Shown: positions 46,381 to 56,246 of the stretch, in pieces
Layout of the letters: each line of letters starts with the position of its first letter
Position numbering within the stretch: position 1 is the first letter of the stretch
DNA from: Cellulomonas flavigena DSM 20109
GTDB taxonomy: Bacteria; Actinomycetota; Actinomycetes; Actinomycetales; Cellulomonadaceae
DNA: 64,000 nucleotides
NCBI RefSeq assembly: GCF_000092865.1
Contig: NC_014151.1
Location: 2,976,001 to 3,040,000 of the forward strand
Direction of reading: 5' to 3'
Notes under the pieces: model-generated
What the model was told of the DNA's origin: nothing
The model's database searches: none
The model's input: the letters and a program-made list of their open reading frames with translations, nothing else
Program-made: the position numbers and the translations under genes

Positions 46381-47726
46381 CAGCGGTCCACCCCTCCCAG
46401 CACCGGGTCGATCGACGCGACGGCGACGACGACGTCGGCGACCTGCCCGCCCTCGCACATCATCGAGACGGCCTGCAGGTTGTTGAACGACGGGTCGCGG
46501 AAGTGCGCCCGGTACGGCTTGGTGCCGCCGTCGGACACCAGGTGCACGCCCAGCTCGCCGCGCGGGTGCTCGACGGTCTGGAACACCTGGCCGGCCGGCA
46601 CGCGGAAGCCCTCGGTGACGAGCTTGAAGTGGTGGATCAGGGCCTCCATCGAGGTGCCCATGATCTCCTTGATGTGGTCGAGCGAGTTGCCCATGCCGTC
46701 CGTGCCGATGGCGAGCTGCGCGGGCCATGCGACCTTCTTGTCCGCGACCATGACCGGCCCGGGCGTCGCGAGCCGCTCGAGGCACTGCTCGACGATCCGC
46801 ATCGACTGGTAGCACTCCTCGATGCGCACGATCAGGCGCGCCCAGGAGTCCGAGGCCTCCTGCGTCGGCACGTCGAAGTCGTACGTCTCGTAACCGCAGT
46901 ACGGGTCCGTCTTGCGGACGTCGTACGGCAGGCCCGTCGCGCGCAGCAGGGGGCCGGTGACGCCCAGCGACATGGCGGCGGCGAGGCTGAGGACGCCGAC
47001 CTCCTTCATGCGCGCCTGCAGGATCGGGTTGGCGAGCATGAGGTCCTCGAGCTGCGTGAAGTAGCCGCGGACCTTGGTCATCGCCTCGCGCACCTGGTCG
47101 ATGGCGCCGGGGGGCACGTCCTGCGCGACGCCGCCGGGGCGGATGTACGCATGGTTCATGCGTAGCCCGGAGACCATCTCGAAGATCTTGAGGATCTCCT
47201 CGCGGGCCGTGAAGCCGAGGATCATGATCGTCGTCGCGCCGAGCTCGTTGCCGCCCGTGGCGAGGAAGACCAGGTGGGACGAGATGCGGTTGAGCTCCAT
47301 CATCAGCACACGGATGACGCTGGCGCGCTCCGGGACGTCGTCCGTGATGCCCAGGAGCTTCTCGACCGCGAGGCAGTAGGCCGCCTCCTGGAACAGGGGG
47401 GCGACGTAGTCCATGCGGGTGCAGAAGGTCACGCCCTGGGTCCAGGTGCGGAACTCCATGTTCTTTTCGATGCCCGTGTGCAGGTAGCCGATACCGGCAC
47501 GGGCCTCGGTGACGGTCTCGCCGTCGATCTCGAGCATGAGCCGCAGCACGCCGTGGGTCGACGGGTGCTGGGGGCCCATGTTGACGACGATGCGCTCCTC
47601 GCCGAGGCGTGCGGCCTCCTCGGCGATCTCCGACCAGTCGCCGCCGGAGGCCTCGAACGAGGGCACGCCCTGCGTCTCGTCCTGGGAGACGGGCCGGGTC
47701 GCGTGAGGGGTCTGCGAGGTGGTCAT
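46380..47726 (-). CDS. nuoD: NADH-quinone oxidoreductase subunit D
   Basis: A 448-residue quinone-site subunit related to hydrogenase large subunits. [18 protein letters not shown] carries the quinone-binding His, followed by [15 protein letters not shown] and the C-terminal DPVLGGVDR end. ATG at 47726 shares one base with the nuoC stop. The first 45 residues are an extension before the conserved core. Confidence 0.97.
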   Translation of the reverse strand: MTTSQTPHATRPVSQDETQGVPSFEASGGDWSEIAEEAARLGEERIVVNMGPQHPSTHGVLRLMLEIDGETVTEARAGIGYLHTGIEKNMEFRTWTQGVTFCTRMDYVAPLFQEAAYCLAVEKLLGITDDVPERASVIRVLMMELNRISSHLVFLATGGNELGATTIMILGFTAREEILKIFEMVSGLRMNHAYIRPGGVAQDVPPGAIDQVREAMTKVRGYFTQLEDLMLANPILQARMKEVGVLSLAAAMSLGVTGPLLRATGLPYDVRKTDPYCGYETYDFDVPTQEASDSWARLIVRIEECYQSMRIVEQCLERLATPGPVMVADKKVAWPAQLAIGTDGMGNSLDHIKEIMGTSMEALIHHFKLVTEGFRVPAGQVFQTVEHPRGELGVHLVSDGGTKPYRAHFRDPSFNNLQAVSMMCEGGQVADVVVAVASIDPVLGGVDR

Positions 47727-48655
47727 CAGCTGTACGACCTCCGCTGGTCCGGGGGCGGGATGGTCGCGCCCTTGTACTCGACCGGGATCCCGCCGAGGGG
47801 GTAGTCCTTGCGCTGCGGGTGGCCCGGCCAGTCGTCGGGCATCTGGATGCGCGCGAGGCCGGGGTGCCCGTCGAACACGATCCCGAAGAAGTCCCAGGTC
47901 TCGCGCTCGTGCCAGTCGTTGGCGGGGTACACCGCCGTCGTCGACGGGACGTGCGGGTCGCCCTCGGGGACGGCGACCTCGAGCCGCAGACGGCGGCCGT
48001 GCGTCACCGAGACGATCTGGTAGACGGCGTGCAGCTCGCGTCCCGCGTCGTGCGGGAAGTGCACGCCGGAGACGCCGAGCGACAGCTCGAACCGCAGGTC
48101 GGGGTCGTCCCGGAGCTGCTGCACGACCTCGACCAGGTGCTCGCGTGCGACGTTCAGCGTGAGCTCGCCGCGGTCGACGACGACCGACTCGACGGCGTTC
48201 GCGAAGCCCGTGCCGGACTCGTCGAGCACCTCGGTGAGGATGTCGACGACCTCGTCGAACCAGCCGCCGTAGGGCCGCTCGCTCGGCCCGGGCATCGCGA
48301 TCGTGCGGACGAGACCGCCGAAGCCCGAGGTGTCGCCCGTGCCGCTCACCCCGAACAGGCCGGTGCGGACGTCGACGACGTCGAGCGGCGTGCGGGCGCC
48401 CGGCTCGACACCGGCGGGCACGTTCTGGGAGCCGGCCTCGAGAGCGGCGGCGCTCGTGCGCTGCGTCCCCGCGGGGGCGGGCTCGCCGGGCTTGACGGCG
48501 GCCGACGCGTCGGCCTTCTCGGCGGTCGCCTTGTCGCCCTCGACCGGTCGGTCGGCACCGGGCGTCGTCGCGTCCTCGCGGGGCGTGCCGACGGCCTCGG
48601 GCTTCGTGCCCTTCTCCGGCCCACCCTCGGGCGGGGTGGTCTTCTCGTCGCTCAT
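47726..48655 (-). CDS. nuoC: NADH-quinone oxidoreductase subunit C
   Basis: A 309-residue peripheral-arm subunit (30-kDa type). The core (about 95-309) ends with the conserved [20 protein letters not shown] and [16 protein letters not shown]. The N-terminal 90 residues are a Glu/Pro/Ala-rich, probably disordered extension. ATG at 48655 overlaps the nuoB end by 4 bp. Confidence 0.96.
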   Translation of the reverse strand: MSDEKTTPPEGGPEKGTKPEAVGTPREDATTPGADRPVEGDKATAEKADASAAVKPGEPAPAGTQRTSAAALEAGSQNVPAGVEPGARTPLDVVDVRTGLFGVSGTGDTSGFGGLVRTIAMPGPSERPYGGWFDEVVDILTEVLDESGTGFANAVESVVVDRGELTLNVAREHLVEVVQQLRDDPDLRFELSLGVSGVHFPHDAGRELHAVYQIVSVTHGRRLRLEVAVPEGDPHVPSTTAVYPANDWHERETWDFFGIVFDGHPGLARIQMPDDWPGHPQRKDYPLGGIPVEYKGATIPPPDQRRSYS

Positions 48656-49203
48656 CGCAGCAGTCCCGTCATGTGCGACGTCGGGGTCGCGGCCATCGCG
48701 GCCTCCTGCGCCTTGCGGGCGGCCTCCTGGCGGTTGACGCCGAGGGGCTCGTCCTGGATCTGCTGGTGCAGCGCGAGGATCGCGTGCAGCAGCATCTCGG
48801 GGCGCGGGGGGCAGCCGGGCAGGTAGATGTCGACCGGGACGATGTGGTCGACACCCTGCACGATCGCGTAGTTGTTGAACATGCCGCCGGAGGACGCGCA
48901 CACGCCCATCGACAGCACCCACTTCGGCCCGGCCATCTGGTCGTAGACCTGGCGGACGATCGGGGCCATCTTCTGGCTCACACGCCCGGCGACGATCATG
49001 AGGTCGGACTGGCGCGGCGACGCGCGGAAGACCTCCATGCCGAGGCGCGAGATGTCGTACCGGCTGGTGCCGGCCGCCATCATCTCGATCGCGCAGCACG
49101 CGAGCCCGAAGGTCACGGGCCACAGCGAGGCCTTGCGGAAGTACCCGACGAGGTCCTCGACCGTCGTCAGCAGGAAGCCCGAGGGCGCTTCCTCGATCCC
49201 CAT
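48652..49203 (-). CDS. nuoB: NADH-quinone oxidoreductase subunit B
   Basis: A 183-residue subunit holding the terminal N2 [4Fe-4S] cluster: [11 protein letters not shown] (tandem cysteines), [12 protein letters not shown] and [12 protein letters not shown]. It delivers electrons to quinone with NuoD. ATG at 49203; it overlaps nuoC by 4 bp and follows nuoA after 69 bp. Confidence 0.97.
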   Translation of the reverse strand: MGIEEAPSGFLLTTVEDLVGYFRKASLWPVTFGLACCAIEMMAAGTSRYDISRLGMEVFRASPRQSDLMIVAGRVSQKMAPIVRQVYDQMAGPKWVLSMGVCASSGGMFNNYAIVQGVDHIVPVDIYLPGCPPRPEMLLHAILALHQQIQDEPLGVNRQEAARKAQEAAMAATPTSHMTGLLR

Positions 49204-49272
49204 GTCAGTCCCTCCTCGGTGAAGTCGTCAGTGGGCGCGGCGTCGTCGACACGGCCGGCGCGGGGTGCGGCG

Positions 49273-49635
49273 TCAGTCCCACTCCAGGCCGCCGCGCTTC
49301 CACTCGTACGCGAACGGGACCGTGATGATCAGCAGGAACACCATCATCGCCACGAGGCCGAACGTCGCGAGCTCCGCGAAGCCGACGGCCCACGGGTAGA
49401 GGAAGACGACCTCGATGTCGAAGACGATGAAGGTCATCGCCACCAGGTAGTACTTGATCGGGAAGCGCCCGCCGCCGATCGCGTGCGGCGTGGGCTCGAT
49501 GCCGCACTCGTAGGCCTCGAGCTTGGCGCGGTTGTAGCGCTTGGGCCCGAGGATCGCGCTCGCGCCGACGCCACCGAGGGCGAGGACGGCCGCGATCCCG
49601 ATCATCACCAGGAGCGGGACGTACGGGTTGCTCAT
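49273..49635 (-). CDS. nuoA: NADH-quinone oxidoreductase subunit A
   Basis: A 120-residue three-helix membrane subunit. KLEAYECGIEPT and YYLVAMTFIVFDIEVVFLYPW are the conserved segments. ATG at 49635 has GGAGGA upstream. It is the first gene of the nuo series, 69 bp downstream of the reductase gene. Confidence 0.97.
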   Translation of the reverse strand: MSNPYVPLLVMIGIAAVLALGGVGASAILGPKRYNRAKLEAYECGIEPTPHAIGGGRFPIKYYLVAMTFIVFDIEVVFLYPWAVGFAELATFGLVAMMVFLLIITVPFAYEWKRGGLEWD

Positions 49636-49704
49636 CGAGCGGTCCTCCTCGTCGAAGACGACCGGCGGTGCCGGCCCTGCGTGCCGTGGGTCATGCTCGT
49701 CGCC

Positions 49705-51036
49705 TCATGCGTCCGGCGCCAACCGTGCGAGCCCGGAGATGACGCGGTCGACGAGATCGCCGCCGCGCGGTTCGTAGCAGTCGGACAGCAGCTTGAGGAC
49801 GAACTTCATGAGCAGCGGCCGGGGCAGCCCGTACCGGGTGCACAGCCGCATCACCTGCGGGTGCTCGATGAGCCGCACGAACACCCGGCCGAGCGTGTAG
49901 TACCCGCCGAGGTCGTCCTTCATGCGCTGCTGGTAGGACGCGAGCGCGCGCTCGCGTCCGGCGGCCGAGCCGCGCGCCAGGGCCTGCGCGATCGCGTCCG
50001 CCGCGACCCGCCCGGCCTGCAGGCCGTACGCGATGCCCTCGCCGTTGAACGGGCTCACCATGCCGGCCGCGTCGCCCGCGAGCAGCAGCCCGTCGGCGTA
50101 CAGCGGACCGCGGTTGAAGCCCATGGGCAGGGCGGCGCCGCGCACGGGGGCCACCTGGTTCTCGGGCGTGAACTCCCACTCGGCCGGGGCGTTCGCCATC
50201 CAGCGCGCGAAGAGGTCCTTGTAGTCGACCTTGGTGGCAGCGGCCGTCGAGCTGACCGAGCCGAGCCCGACGTTGGCCGTGCCGTCCCCGAGGGAGAAGA
50301 TCCAGCCGTAGCCGGGCATGAGGTTGGACCGCCCGGGGGCGCCGTCCCACAGCTCGAGGTGCGACTCCATCCACGGGTCGTCGTGGCGCGGCGTGCGGAA
50401 GTAGGTCCGCACGGCGACACCCATCGGACGGTCGTCACGCTTGGTACGCCCGACCGCGGTCGCCAGGCGCGCGGAGACGCCGTCGGCCGCGACGACGACG
50501 GGGGCGCGGTACTCGACCTCGTCGCCCGCGTCGACCGTGCGGCGGCCGTCGCGCGCGACGGCCCGGGCGCGGACGCCGACGACGCGTGCGGTGCGCTCGT
50601 CACGCACCGGTGCGACGACGGACGTGCTCTCGAGGAGCTTCGCCCCGGCCGCGCGGGCGTGCTCGGCGAGCGTCTGGTCGAAGGACGTACGGGCGCGGGC
50701 CAGGCCGTAGGAGGGATAGCTCGACAGCTCGGGCCACGGCAGCTCGAGGCGGTGCCCGCCGCCGATGACCCGCAGGCCGCGGTTGCGGATCCAGCCGTCC
50801 TGCTCGCGCGTCGGCACGCCCATGCGCACGAGCTCGGCGACCGCGCGCGGCGTCAGGCCGTCGCCGCAGATCTTGTCGCGCGGGAAGGTGGCCTTCTCCA
50901 GCAGCAGCACGTCGAGCCCGGCGGCCGCGCAGTGGAAGGCCGTGGACGCTCCGGCAGGGCCGGCGCCGACGACGATGACGTCCGCGTCATCGACCGCTGC
51001 GACCACCCTTGCCACCCCACTTGTGACGTTGTTCAC
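49705..51036 (-). CDS. geranylgeranyl-reductase-family flavoprotein (MenJ-like)
   Basis: A 443-residue FAD protein. VIVVGAGPAGASTAFHCAAAGLD is the dinucleotide fold near residue 20; then KICGDGLTPRAVAELVRMG and GDAAGMVSPFNGEGIAYGLQAGRVAADA (FAD and active-site GD motif). Family members reduce double bonds in polyprenyl tails; beside menG and complex I it probably saturates a unit of the menaquinone side chain, as MenJ does in mycobacteria. GTG at 51036 has GAGGAG five bases upstream, and the promoter at 51050-51078 leaves no room for the in-frame GTG at 51063. Confidence 0.88.
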   Translation of the reverse strand: MNNVTSGVARVVAAVDDADVIVVGAGPAGASTAFHCAAAGLDVLLLEKATFPRDKICGDGLTPRAVAELVRMGVPTREQDGWIRNRGLRVIGGGHRLELPWPELSSYPSYGLARARTSFDQTLAEHARAAGAKLLESTSVVAPVRDERTARVVGVRARAVARDGRRTVDAGDEVEYRAPVVVAADGVSARLATAVGRTKRDDRPMGVAVRTYFRTPRHDDPWMESHLELWDGAPGRSNLMPGYGWIFSLGDGTANVGLGSVSSTAAATKVDYKDLFARWMANAPAEWEFTPENQVAPVRGAALPMGFNRGPLYADGLLLAGDAAGMVSPFNGEGIAYGLQAGRVAADAIAQALARGSAAGRERALASYQQRMKDDLGGYYTLGRVFVRLIEHPQVMRLCTRYGLPRPLLMKFVLKLLSDCYEPRGGDLVDRVISGLARLAPDA

Positions 51037-51049
51037 GTGCTCCTCGGCG

Positions 51050-51078
51050 AGTGTAACGAGCACCTGGGAGCGTGTCTG
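51050..51078 (-). promoter_or_regulatory. promoter of the reductase-nuo transcription unit
   Basis: Minus-strand CAGACA (51078 to 51073), a 17-base spacer and TACACT (51055 to 51050). The predicted mRNA start, near 51043, would place the leader just at the GAGGAG ribosome site. Confidence 0.55.
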
Positions 51079-51253
51079 CGAAGGTCTGCCTTACCTGCCC
51101 CCGCGGCCTGGGACGATGGGCCCACGGGGAGGCCCGGACCTGGGGCGAACCGGACCGCCGGGAGCACCCCGAGGGCTTGCAGACCGCATCCGGGCAGCCG
51201 GCGCAGGAGGCCGCTGGGAGCCGCCCGGCCCCCGGCCGCACCGCCGCCGCGGA

Positions 51254-51946
51254 TCAGGGCCGGTGCGCGCGGTGCAGCGCGACGATCCCGCCCGAGAGGT
51301 TCCGGAACGCGACCTTGTCCCAGCCCGCGTCGCGCACCATGAGGCCGAGCTCGCGCTGCCCGGGCCACTCGCGGATCGACTCGGCGAGGTACACGTACGC
51401 GTCGGGCTCCTTGGAGACCGCGCGCGCGACGGGAGGCAGCGCCCGCATGAGGTAGTTGGTGTAGACGGTGCGGAACGGTGCGAACGTCGGGCGCGAGAAC
51501 TCGCACACGACGAGGCGGCCGCCGGGCTTGGTCACCCGCAGCAGCTCGCGCAGCGCCGCGTCGACGTCGTTGACGTTGCGCAGCCCGAACGACATCGTCA
51601 CGGCGTCGAACGACTCGTCCGCGAACGGCAGGTGCAGCGCGTCGCCCGCGACGAACGGCAGGTCCGGCCGGCGACGGCGACCGACGCGCAGCATGCCCGT
51701 CGACAGGTCGCACGGCACGACGTGCACGCCCGCGTCCGCGAGCGGCTCGCTCGACGTGCCGGTCCCGGCCGCGAGGTCGAGCACGGTCTCCCCGCGCCGC
51801 GCGTCGAGGGCGGCCAGGGTGGCCCTGCGCCAGGTACGGTCCTGCCCCAGCGAGATGACGTCGTTCGTCACGTCGTACCGGTGCGCGACGGCGTCGAACA
51901 TGGCGGCGACGTCGCGGGGGTCCTTGTCGAGGGCGGCGCGAGGCAT
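51254..51946 (-). CDS. menG: demethylmenaquinone methyltransferase
   Basis: A 230-residue UbiE/MenG-type SAM methyltransferase. [25 protein letters not shown] at the N terminus, SAM motif [34 protein letters not shown] and VVCEFSRPT are diagnostic. It makes the last ring methylation of menaquinone. ATG at 51946 is assigned from the conserved start [16 protein letters not shown]. It is divergent from the TRM11-like gene, with a 16-bp palindrome between, and lies upstream of the reductase and nuo genes. Confidence 0.95.
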   Translation of the reverse strand: MPRAALDKDPRDVAAMFDAVAHRYDVTNDVISLGQDRTWRRATLAALDARRGETVLDLAAGTGTSSEPLADAGVHVVPCDLSTGMLRVGRRRRPDLPFVAGDALHLPFADESFDAVTMSFGLRNVNDVDAALRELLRVTKPGGRLVVCEFSRPTFAPFRTVYTNYLMRALPPVARAVSKEPDAYVYLAESIREWPGQRELGLMVRDAGWDKVAFRNLSGGIVALHRAHRP

Positions 51947-51962
51947 GCGCCCATGGTCGCAG

Positions 51963-51978
51963 GTCCCGCGCGCGGGAC
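51963..51978. promoter_or_regulatory. 16-bp palindrome between menG and TRM11-like gene
   Basis: GTCCCGCG followed by its exact complement, 17 bases upstream of the menG start in a divergent spacer. It could be an operator; high GC content makes chance palindromes more likely. Confidence 0.35.
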
Positions 51979-52057
51979 GCGCACCGTGCTCGGGTAGCGT
52001 GCGGAGCCGGGCGCGCGACGGCGCGTCGCACGACCAACCCCCGGGGGCCCACCACCC

Positions 52058-53104
52058 ATGCCGCAGTACGCGATCCTCGTCCAGCCGTCGGCGAACCGGG
52101 TGTACTCGCAGCACGCCGCACGTCTCGTGCGCCACGAGCTGCTCGCGCTCGACGCGCTGCTGCTCGACGGCCGCGCGGGCGCGCACGGCGGCCCGGTCGA
52201 GCGCACCATGGGCGGCGTCCCGTACCTCGTCCTCGAGGCGGACCTGTCGCCCGACGACCTACGCGTGCTGGCGAACCTGTCCTCGCTGTTCGCGCTGTTC
52301 GAGCTCCGCGACGACGGCGCGCTGCTGCCGCTCGACGCCCCGCGGCTCGACCGGTACGACGACGACCTGCTCACGATCCTCAAGTACGTCGGCAAGACGA
52401 ACGAGCAGCTCACGCGGCTCCTGCTCAACCTCACGGCCGCCGCGGCGACGACCCGCGAGCAGTTCCTCGGGCGCCGTGTGCGCGTGCTCGACCCGATGTG
52501 CGGGCGCGGCACGACGCTCAACCAGGCGCTCATGTACGGCTGGGACGCGTCCGGCGTCGACGTCGACCGCCGCGACGTCGAGGCGTACACCGCGTTCCTC
52601 GACCGGTGGCTGCAGGACAAGCGGCTCAAGCACCGCTCGAAGAGCACGCGCGTGCGCGTCGACGGCCGCACCCTGGGGCGCCGCACGACGTTCGAGCTCG
52701 CCGCCGACAAGGAGGCGTACCGCGCCGGTGACGTGCAGACGGTCGAGGTGACGCAGGGCGACACCCTCGACGTCGGGCGCATGTACCGCCCCGGGTCGTT
52801 CGACGTCGTCGTCGCCGACGCGCCGTACGGCATCCAGCACGGGTCGGTGACCGGCCCGCGCACGCCGTCGCGATCGCCGCGCGACCTGCTCGCGGACGCG
52901 GTCCCCGTCTGGACGGGCGTGCTGCGGCGCGGCGGCGCGCTGGGCCTGTCGTGGAACACGCGGGTGCTGCCGCGCACCGATCTCGTCGCGATGCTCGTCG
53001 ACGCGGGCCTCGAACCGCTCGAGGACGCCCCGTTCCTCGGCCTCGCGCACCGCGTCGACCAGGCGATCGAGCGCGACGTCGTCGTCGCGCGCAGACCGGC
53101 CTGA
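52058..53104 (+). CDS. TRM11-like SAM-dependent methyltransferase
   Basis: A 348-residue protein. The SAM-binding motif [17 protein letters not shown] begins near residue 145, and the catalytic motif-IV variant DAPYG is at 254-258. This pairing is typical of the TRM11/RlmL-type amino-methyltransferases that modify guanosine N2 in RNA. The N-terminal 110 residues would be the RNA-binding part, but no clear THUMP motif is visible. Guanosine N2 of a tRNA is the most likely target, by analogy. The start has GGGGGCC upstream. It is followed 85 bp later by menF. Confidence 0.82.
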   Translation: MPQYAILVQPSANRVYSQHAARLVRHELLALDALLLDGRAGAHGGPVERTMGGVPYLVLEADLSPDDLRVLANLSSLFALFELRDDGALLPLDAPRLDRYDDDLLTILKYVGKTNEQLTRLLLNLTAAAATTREQFLGRRVRVLDPMCGRGTTLNQALMYGWDASGVDVDRRDVEAYTAFLDRWLQDKRLKHRSKSTRVRVDGRTLGRRTTFELAADKEAYRAGDVQTVEVTQGDTLDVGRMYRPGSFDVVVADAPYGIQHGSVTGPRTPSRSPRDLLADAVPVWTGVLRRGGALGLSWNTRVLPRTDLVAMLVDAGLEPLEDAPFLGLAHRVDQAIERDVVVARRPA

Positions 53105-53175
53105 CACCGCCGACGAACCGCCCGCTGAGACGAGCGTCGCACCGCCGTCCCCGCGTCGGTGCGCGCGCGAGGGCC

Positions 53176-53189
53176 TACCCTGGAGGGCG
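53176..53189 (+). promoter_or_regulatory. possible -10 element of menF
   Basis: TACCCT at 53176-53181 is followed by eight bases and the menF ATG. GGAGGG lies in the same gap, too close for standard use, so leaderless initiation is likely but not certain. Confidence 0.45.
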
Positions 53190-54515
53190 ATGAGCACGTC
53201 GCCCCGCACCCCCGTCACGGGTGGCGTCCCCCGCCCTCTGCTGGTGCGCACCGTGCCGTGCGACCTGCCCTCGGGTGACGCGCCGGACGCCGCCGACCTG
53301 CTCGACCTGCTCGGCCCCGACGCGCCGCTCGCGTGGGTGCGGCGCGGCGACGGCCTCGTGGCCTGGGGCGAGGCGGTGCGCGTCGAGGTCCGGGGGGCCG
53401 ACCGGTTCGCCGCCGCGGAGCGCGCGTGGCAGGGCGTGCTGCGGCACGCGATCGTCCGCGACGAGGTGCGGCTGCCGGGCACCGGGCCCGTGGCGTTCGG
53501 CTCGTTCGCGTTCGACGACGACTCGCCCGCCGGTGGCGTGGTCGTGGTGCCCCGCGTCGTCGTCGGACGTCGCGACGGCCGGACGTGGCTGACGACCGTG
53601 AGCACCGCGGGCGAGCTCGGCCCGGTCCCCCGGCTGTGCGACGTCGTGCCGCCCCGCACGGCACCCGTCGCCCCGGGCGACGTCACCTACACCGACGGCG
53701 CGGTCGACGCCGAGGCCTGGCTCGACGTGGTCGCGCGCGGCGTCGCCGCGATCCGCGCGGGCGAGGTGGACAAGGTGGTGCTCGCGCGCGACGTGCACGC
53801 GACCACCGAGCACCCGCTCGACGTGCGCTGGGCGCTGCACCGCCTGGCCGACCGCTACCGCTCCTGCTGGACGTTCAGCGTCGACGGCATGATCGGCGCC
53901 ACCCCCGAGCTGCTCGTGCGCTCCGAGCGTGGTCTCGTCACCTCACGCGTGCTGGCCGGCACGATCCGGCGCACGGGCGACGACGACGCCGACATGGGGC
54001 GCGCCGCGATCCTCGCGCACTCGTCGAAGGACCTCGAGGAGCACGAGTACGCGGTGACGTCCGTCGCGCGGGCGCTCGCCCCGTTCTGCTCCTCGTCGAA
54101 CGTCCCCGACGTGCCGTTCGTGCTGTCGCTGCCGAACGTGCTGCACCTCGCGTCCGACGTGACGGGCGTCCTCACCGCCCCGCAGGGCGACGAGGCGCAC
54201 CCGTCGTCCCTGGCGCTGGCCGCCGCGCTGCACCCCACCGCCGCGGTGTGCGGCACGCCGACGCAGGCCGCCCGCGCGCTGATCTCGCGCATCGAGGGCA
54301 TGGACCGCGGCCGCTACGCCGGCCCCGTCGGCTGGTTCGGCGCCGACGGCGACGGCGAGTGGGGCATCGCGCTGCGCTCCGCCGAGCTCGACCCCGTCGA
54401 CCCGCGCCGCCTGCGGCTGTTCGCCGGCTGCGGCGTCGTCGCCGCGTCCGACCCGGCGGCCGAGCTCGCCGAGTCCCGCGCGAAGCTCGACCCCATGCGG
54501 CACGCGCTGTCCTGA
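53190..54515 (+). CDS. menF: isochorismate synthase
   Basis: A 441-residue chorismate-utilising enzyme. The C-terminal catalytic half has GEVDKVVLARDV, FSVDGMIGATPELLVR, VLAGTIRRTG, DLEEHEYAVTSV, HPTAAVCGTPTQAA and DRGRYAGPVGW. It isomerises chorismate to isochorismate, the first menaquinone step; a salicylate-synthase relative is less likely given the other men genes nearby. ATG at 53190. It converges on the HtrA gene, with a shared terminator. Confidence 0.93.
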   Translation: MSTSPRTPVTGGVPRPLLVRTVPCDLPSGDAPDAADLLDLLGPDAPLAWVRRGDGLVAWGEAVRVEVRGADRFAAAERAWQGVLRHAIVRDEVRLPGTGPVAFGSFAFDDDSPAGGVVVVPRVVVGRRDGRTWLTTVSTAGELGPVPRLCDVVPPRTAPVAPGDVTYTDGAVDAEAWLDVVARGVAAIRAGEVDKVVLARDVHATTEHPLDVRWALHRLADRYRSCWTFSVDGMIGATPELLVRSERGLVTSRVLAGTIRRTGDDDADMGRAAILAHSSKDLEEHEYAVTSVARALAPFCSSSNVPDVPFVLSLPNVLHLASDVTGVLTAPQGDEAHPSSLALAAALHPTAAVCGTPTQAARALISRIEGMDRGRYAGPVGWFGADGDGEWGIALRSAELDPVDPRRLRLFAGCGVVAASDPAAELAESRAKLDPMRHALS

Positions 54516-54541
54516 CCCGCGGCACGCGGCGTCCGGACACG

Positions 54542-54582
54542 GCACGTGGCCCCCGCCCCCCGACGGGGCAGGGGCCACGTGC
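54542..54582. terminator. bidirectional terminator between menF and htrA-like gene
   Basis: GCACGTGGCCCC pairs with its complement over 12 bp. One C-A mismatch and 5 further pairs lead to a CCGAC loop. It lies between convergent genes. Confidence 0.82.
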
Positions 54583-54595
54583 GTGCGCAGGTGCG

Positions 54596-56209
54596 TCAGC
54601 CGCGGCCCGCGCGCTCCTGCAGCCACTGCCACAGCTCCTCGGGCGTCATGCCACCGGGCATGGTGTCCTCGCCCTGGTCCGGCGTGCCCTGCTCGCCCTG
54701 GTCGCCGGGTGCCGGCTGCCCCTGGCCGGGCTGCTGCGCGTCGATGTCGTCGGGGCGCGTCGCCAGGGTCACGTCCACCTCGACCGCCGCGCCGTCACGC
54801 ACGACCGTCAGCGTCGCGTCGTCACCCGACGACATCGCCCGCACGAACGCGGTGAGCGACTCGGCACCCCCGACGGGCCGGCCGTCGATCGCGACCACCA
54901 CGTCACCCTGCAGCACCCCGGCTCCCGCCGCGGGCGAGCCCTCGGTGACCGCCTCGACGACCGCACCACGTCGCGTGACGCCGTCCGCCGTGGCCGTGCC
55001 GTCGGAGAGCGAGACACCGAGGAACGCGTGCTCCGCCTGCCCGTCCGCGATGAGCTGCTCGGCGATGTCCTTCGCCAGGTTCACGGGGATCGCGAACCCG
55101 AGCCCGATGGACCCCGACGCCTGGCTGAGCGTGGCGATCGACGACGTGATGCCGATGACCCGGCCCGTCGCGTCGAACAGCGGGCCGCCGGAGTTTCCCG
55201 GGTTGATCGCCGCGTCGACCTGGATCGCGTTGGTGACCGCACCGCTGCCGCCGTCCGTGCCGCGCGTCGAGACCGGACGGTCGACCGCGGAGACGATGCC
55301 GGTGGTGACCGTGTTGGCCAGTCCGAGCGGGTTCCCCACGGCCATGACCGGGTCCCCCACGGTGACCTCGTCGGAGTCGCCCAGGGTCGCGGCCTCGAGG
55401 TCGTCCGGCGCGTCGCGCAGGCGGACGACCGCGAGGTCCGTGCTCGCGTCCGTGCCGACGACCTCGCCCTCGAGGATGCGGCCGTCGGTGAGGGTGACGC
55501 TCACGTCGCCCTCCGCGCCGGCCACCACGTGGTCGTTGGTCAGCACGAGTCCCGCGTCGTCGATGACGACGCCGGAGCCCTGACCGCCGCCGGCCTGCGT
55601 GCGCACGTCGATCGCGACGACCGACGCCTGCACGGCGGCCACGACCCGCTGCCAGTCGGGGTTGTCGACGCTCGACCCCTCGACGGGGCCCTCTCCGGAG
55701 TCCGAGCGCCCGAGCTCGGCGATCGACGCGGCGCGCTCCGACCCGGAGGTCCCGCCGTCGTCGAGGAGCCCGACACCCGTGACCGCGCCGCCGCCCACCA
55801 GCAGGCCGACGACCGCGGCCGAGGTGATCCACGGCCACAGGCGCGAGCGACGGCGGGGCTCGGCGGAGCCCGGCGCGGCCCACGGGTCGACCTGCGACGG
55901 CCCTCCGGGCGGGACGTGACCGGGCGGGACGTGACCGGGTGCGGCCGGCAGGCCGAACGCGGTGCCCGGGGCGTTGTCCGGTGCGCCGGGCGCGGGCGGC
56001 GCGGTCGCGGAGGTCGCGCCGGCACCGACGGCGACGGGCTGGCGTGCGGCGCGCTGCGCCGCCTCGTACCGCGCCCAGTGCTGCGCGGGCGTCAGGCGCG
56101 GCGCAGCGTCCGCGGGCGGCAGCGGCTGCGTGGCGTCCGCCGCGGGCAGCGGCTGGGTGGTGCGGGGGTCCGGGGTGCCGGCGGGGCGCGGCTCGGGCGT
56201 GGTGGTCAT
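54596..56209 (-). CDS. HtrA/DegP-like membrane-anchored serine protease
   Basis: A 537-residue protein. A Pro/Ala-rich cytoplasmic region (1-122) is followed by one membrane helix (about 124-149), a trypsin-like domain with His227 in TNDHVVAG, Asp258 in STDLAVVRL and Ser340 in GNSGGPLF, then a PDZ domain (about 400-490) and an acidic Gln/Pro tail. It would degrade or refold damaged proteins outside the membrane. ATG at 56209 has AAGGAGG seven bases upstream, so an in-frame ATG at 56233 is unlikely. A palindrome cluster lies 38-67 bp upstream. It is downstream of menD on the same strand. Confidence 0.93.
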   Translation of the reverse strand: MTTTPEPRPAGTPDPRTTQPLPAADATQPLPPADAAPRLTPAQHWARYEAAQRAARQPVAVGAGATSATAPPAPGAPDNAPGTAFGLPAAPGHVPPGHVPPGGPSQVDPWAAPGSAEPRRRSRLWPWITSAAVVGLLVGGGAVTGVGLLDDGGTSGSERAASIAELGRSDSGEGPVEGSSVDNPDWQRVVAAVQASVVAIDVRTQAGGGQGSGVVIDDAGLVLTNDHVVAGAEGDVSVTLTDGRILEGEVVGTDASTDLAVVRLRDAPDDLEAATLGDSDEVTVGDPVMAVGNPLGLANTVTTGIVSAVDRPVSTRGTDGGSGAVTNAIQVDAAINPGNSGGPLFDATGRVIGITSSIATLSQASGSIGLGFAIPVNLAKDIAEQLIADGQAEHAFLGVSLSDGTATADGVTRRGAVVEAVTEGSPAAGAGVLQGDVVVAIDGRPVGGAESLTAFVRAMSSGDDATLTVVRDGAAVEVDVTLATRPDDIDAQQPGQGQPAPGDQGEQGTPDQGEDTMPGGMTPEELWQWLQERAGRG

Positions 56210-56246
56210 GGCTGCCTCCTTGTCGACGTCCATGAGACCTCGTCGT

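Noticed and set aside
49204..49272. Extra small gene in the nuoA-nuoB spacer
   Set aside because: No start with a ribosome site and no frame of useful length; nothing else is visible there.
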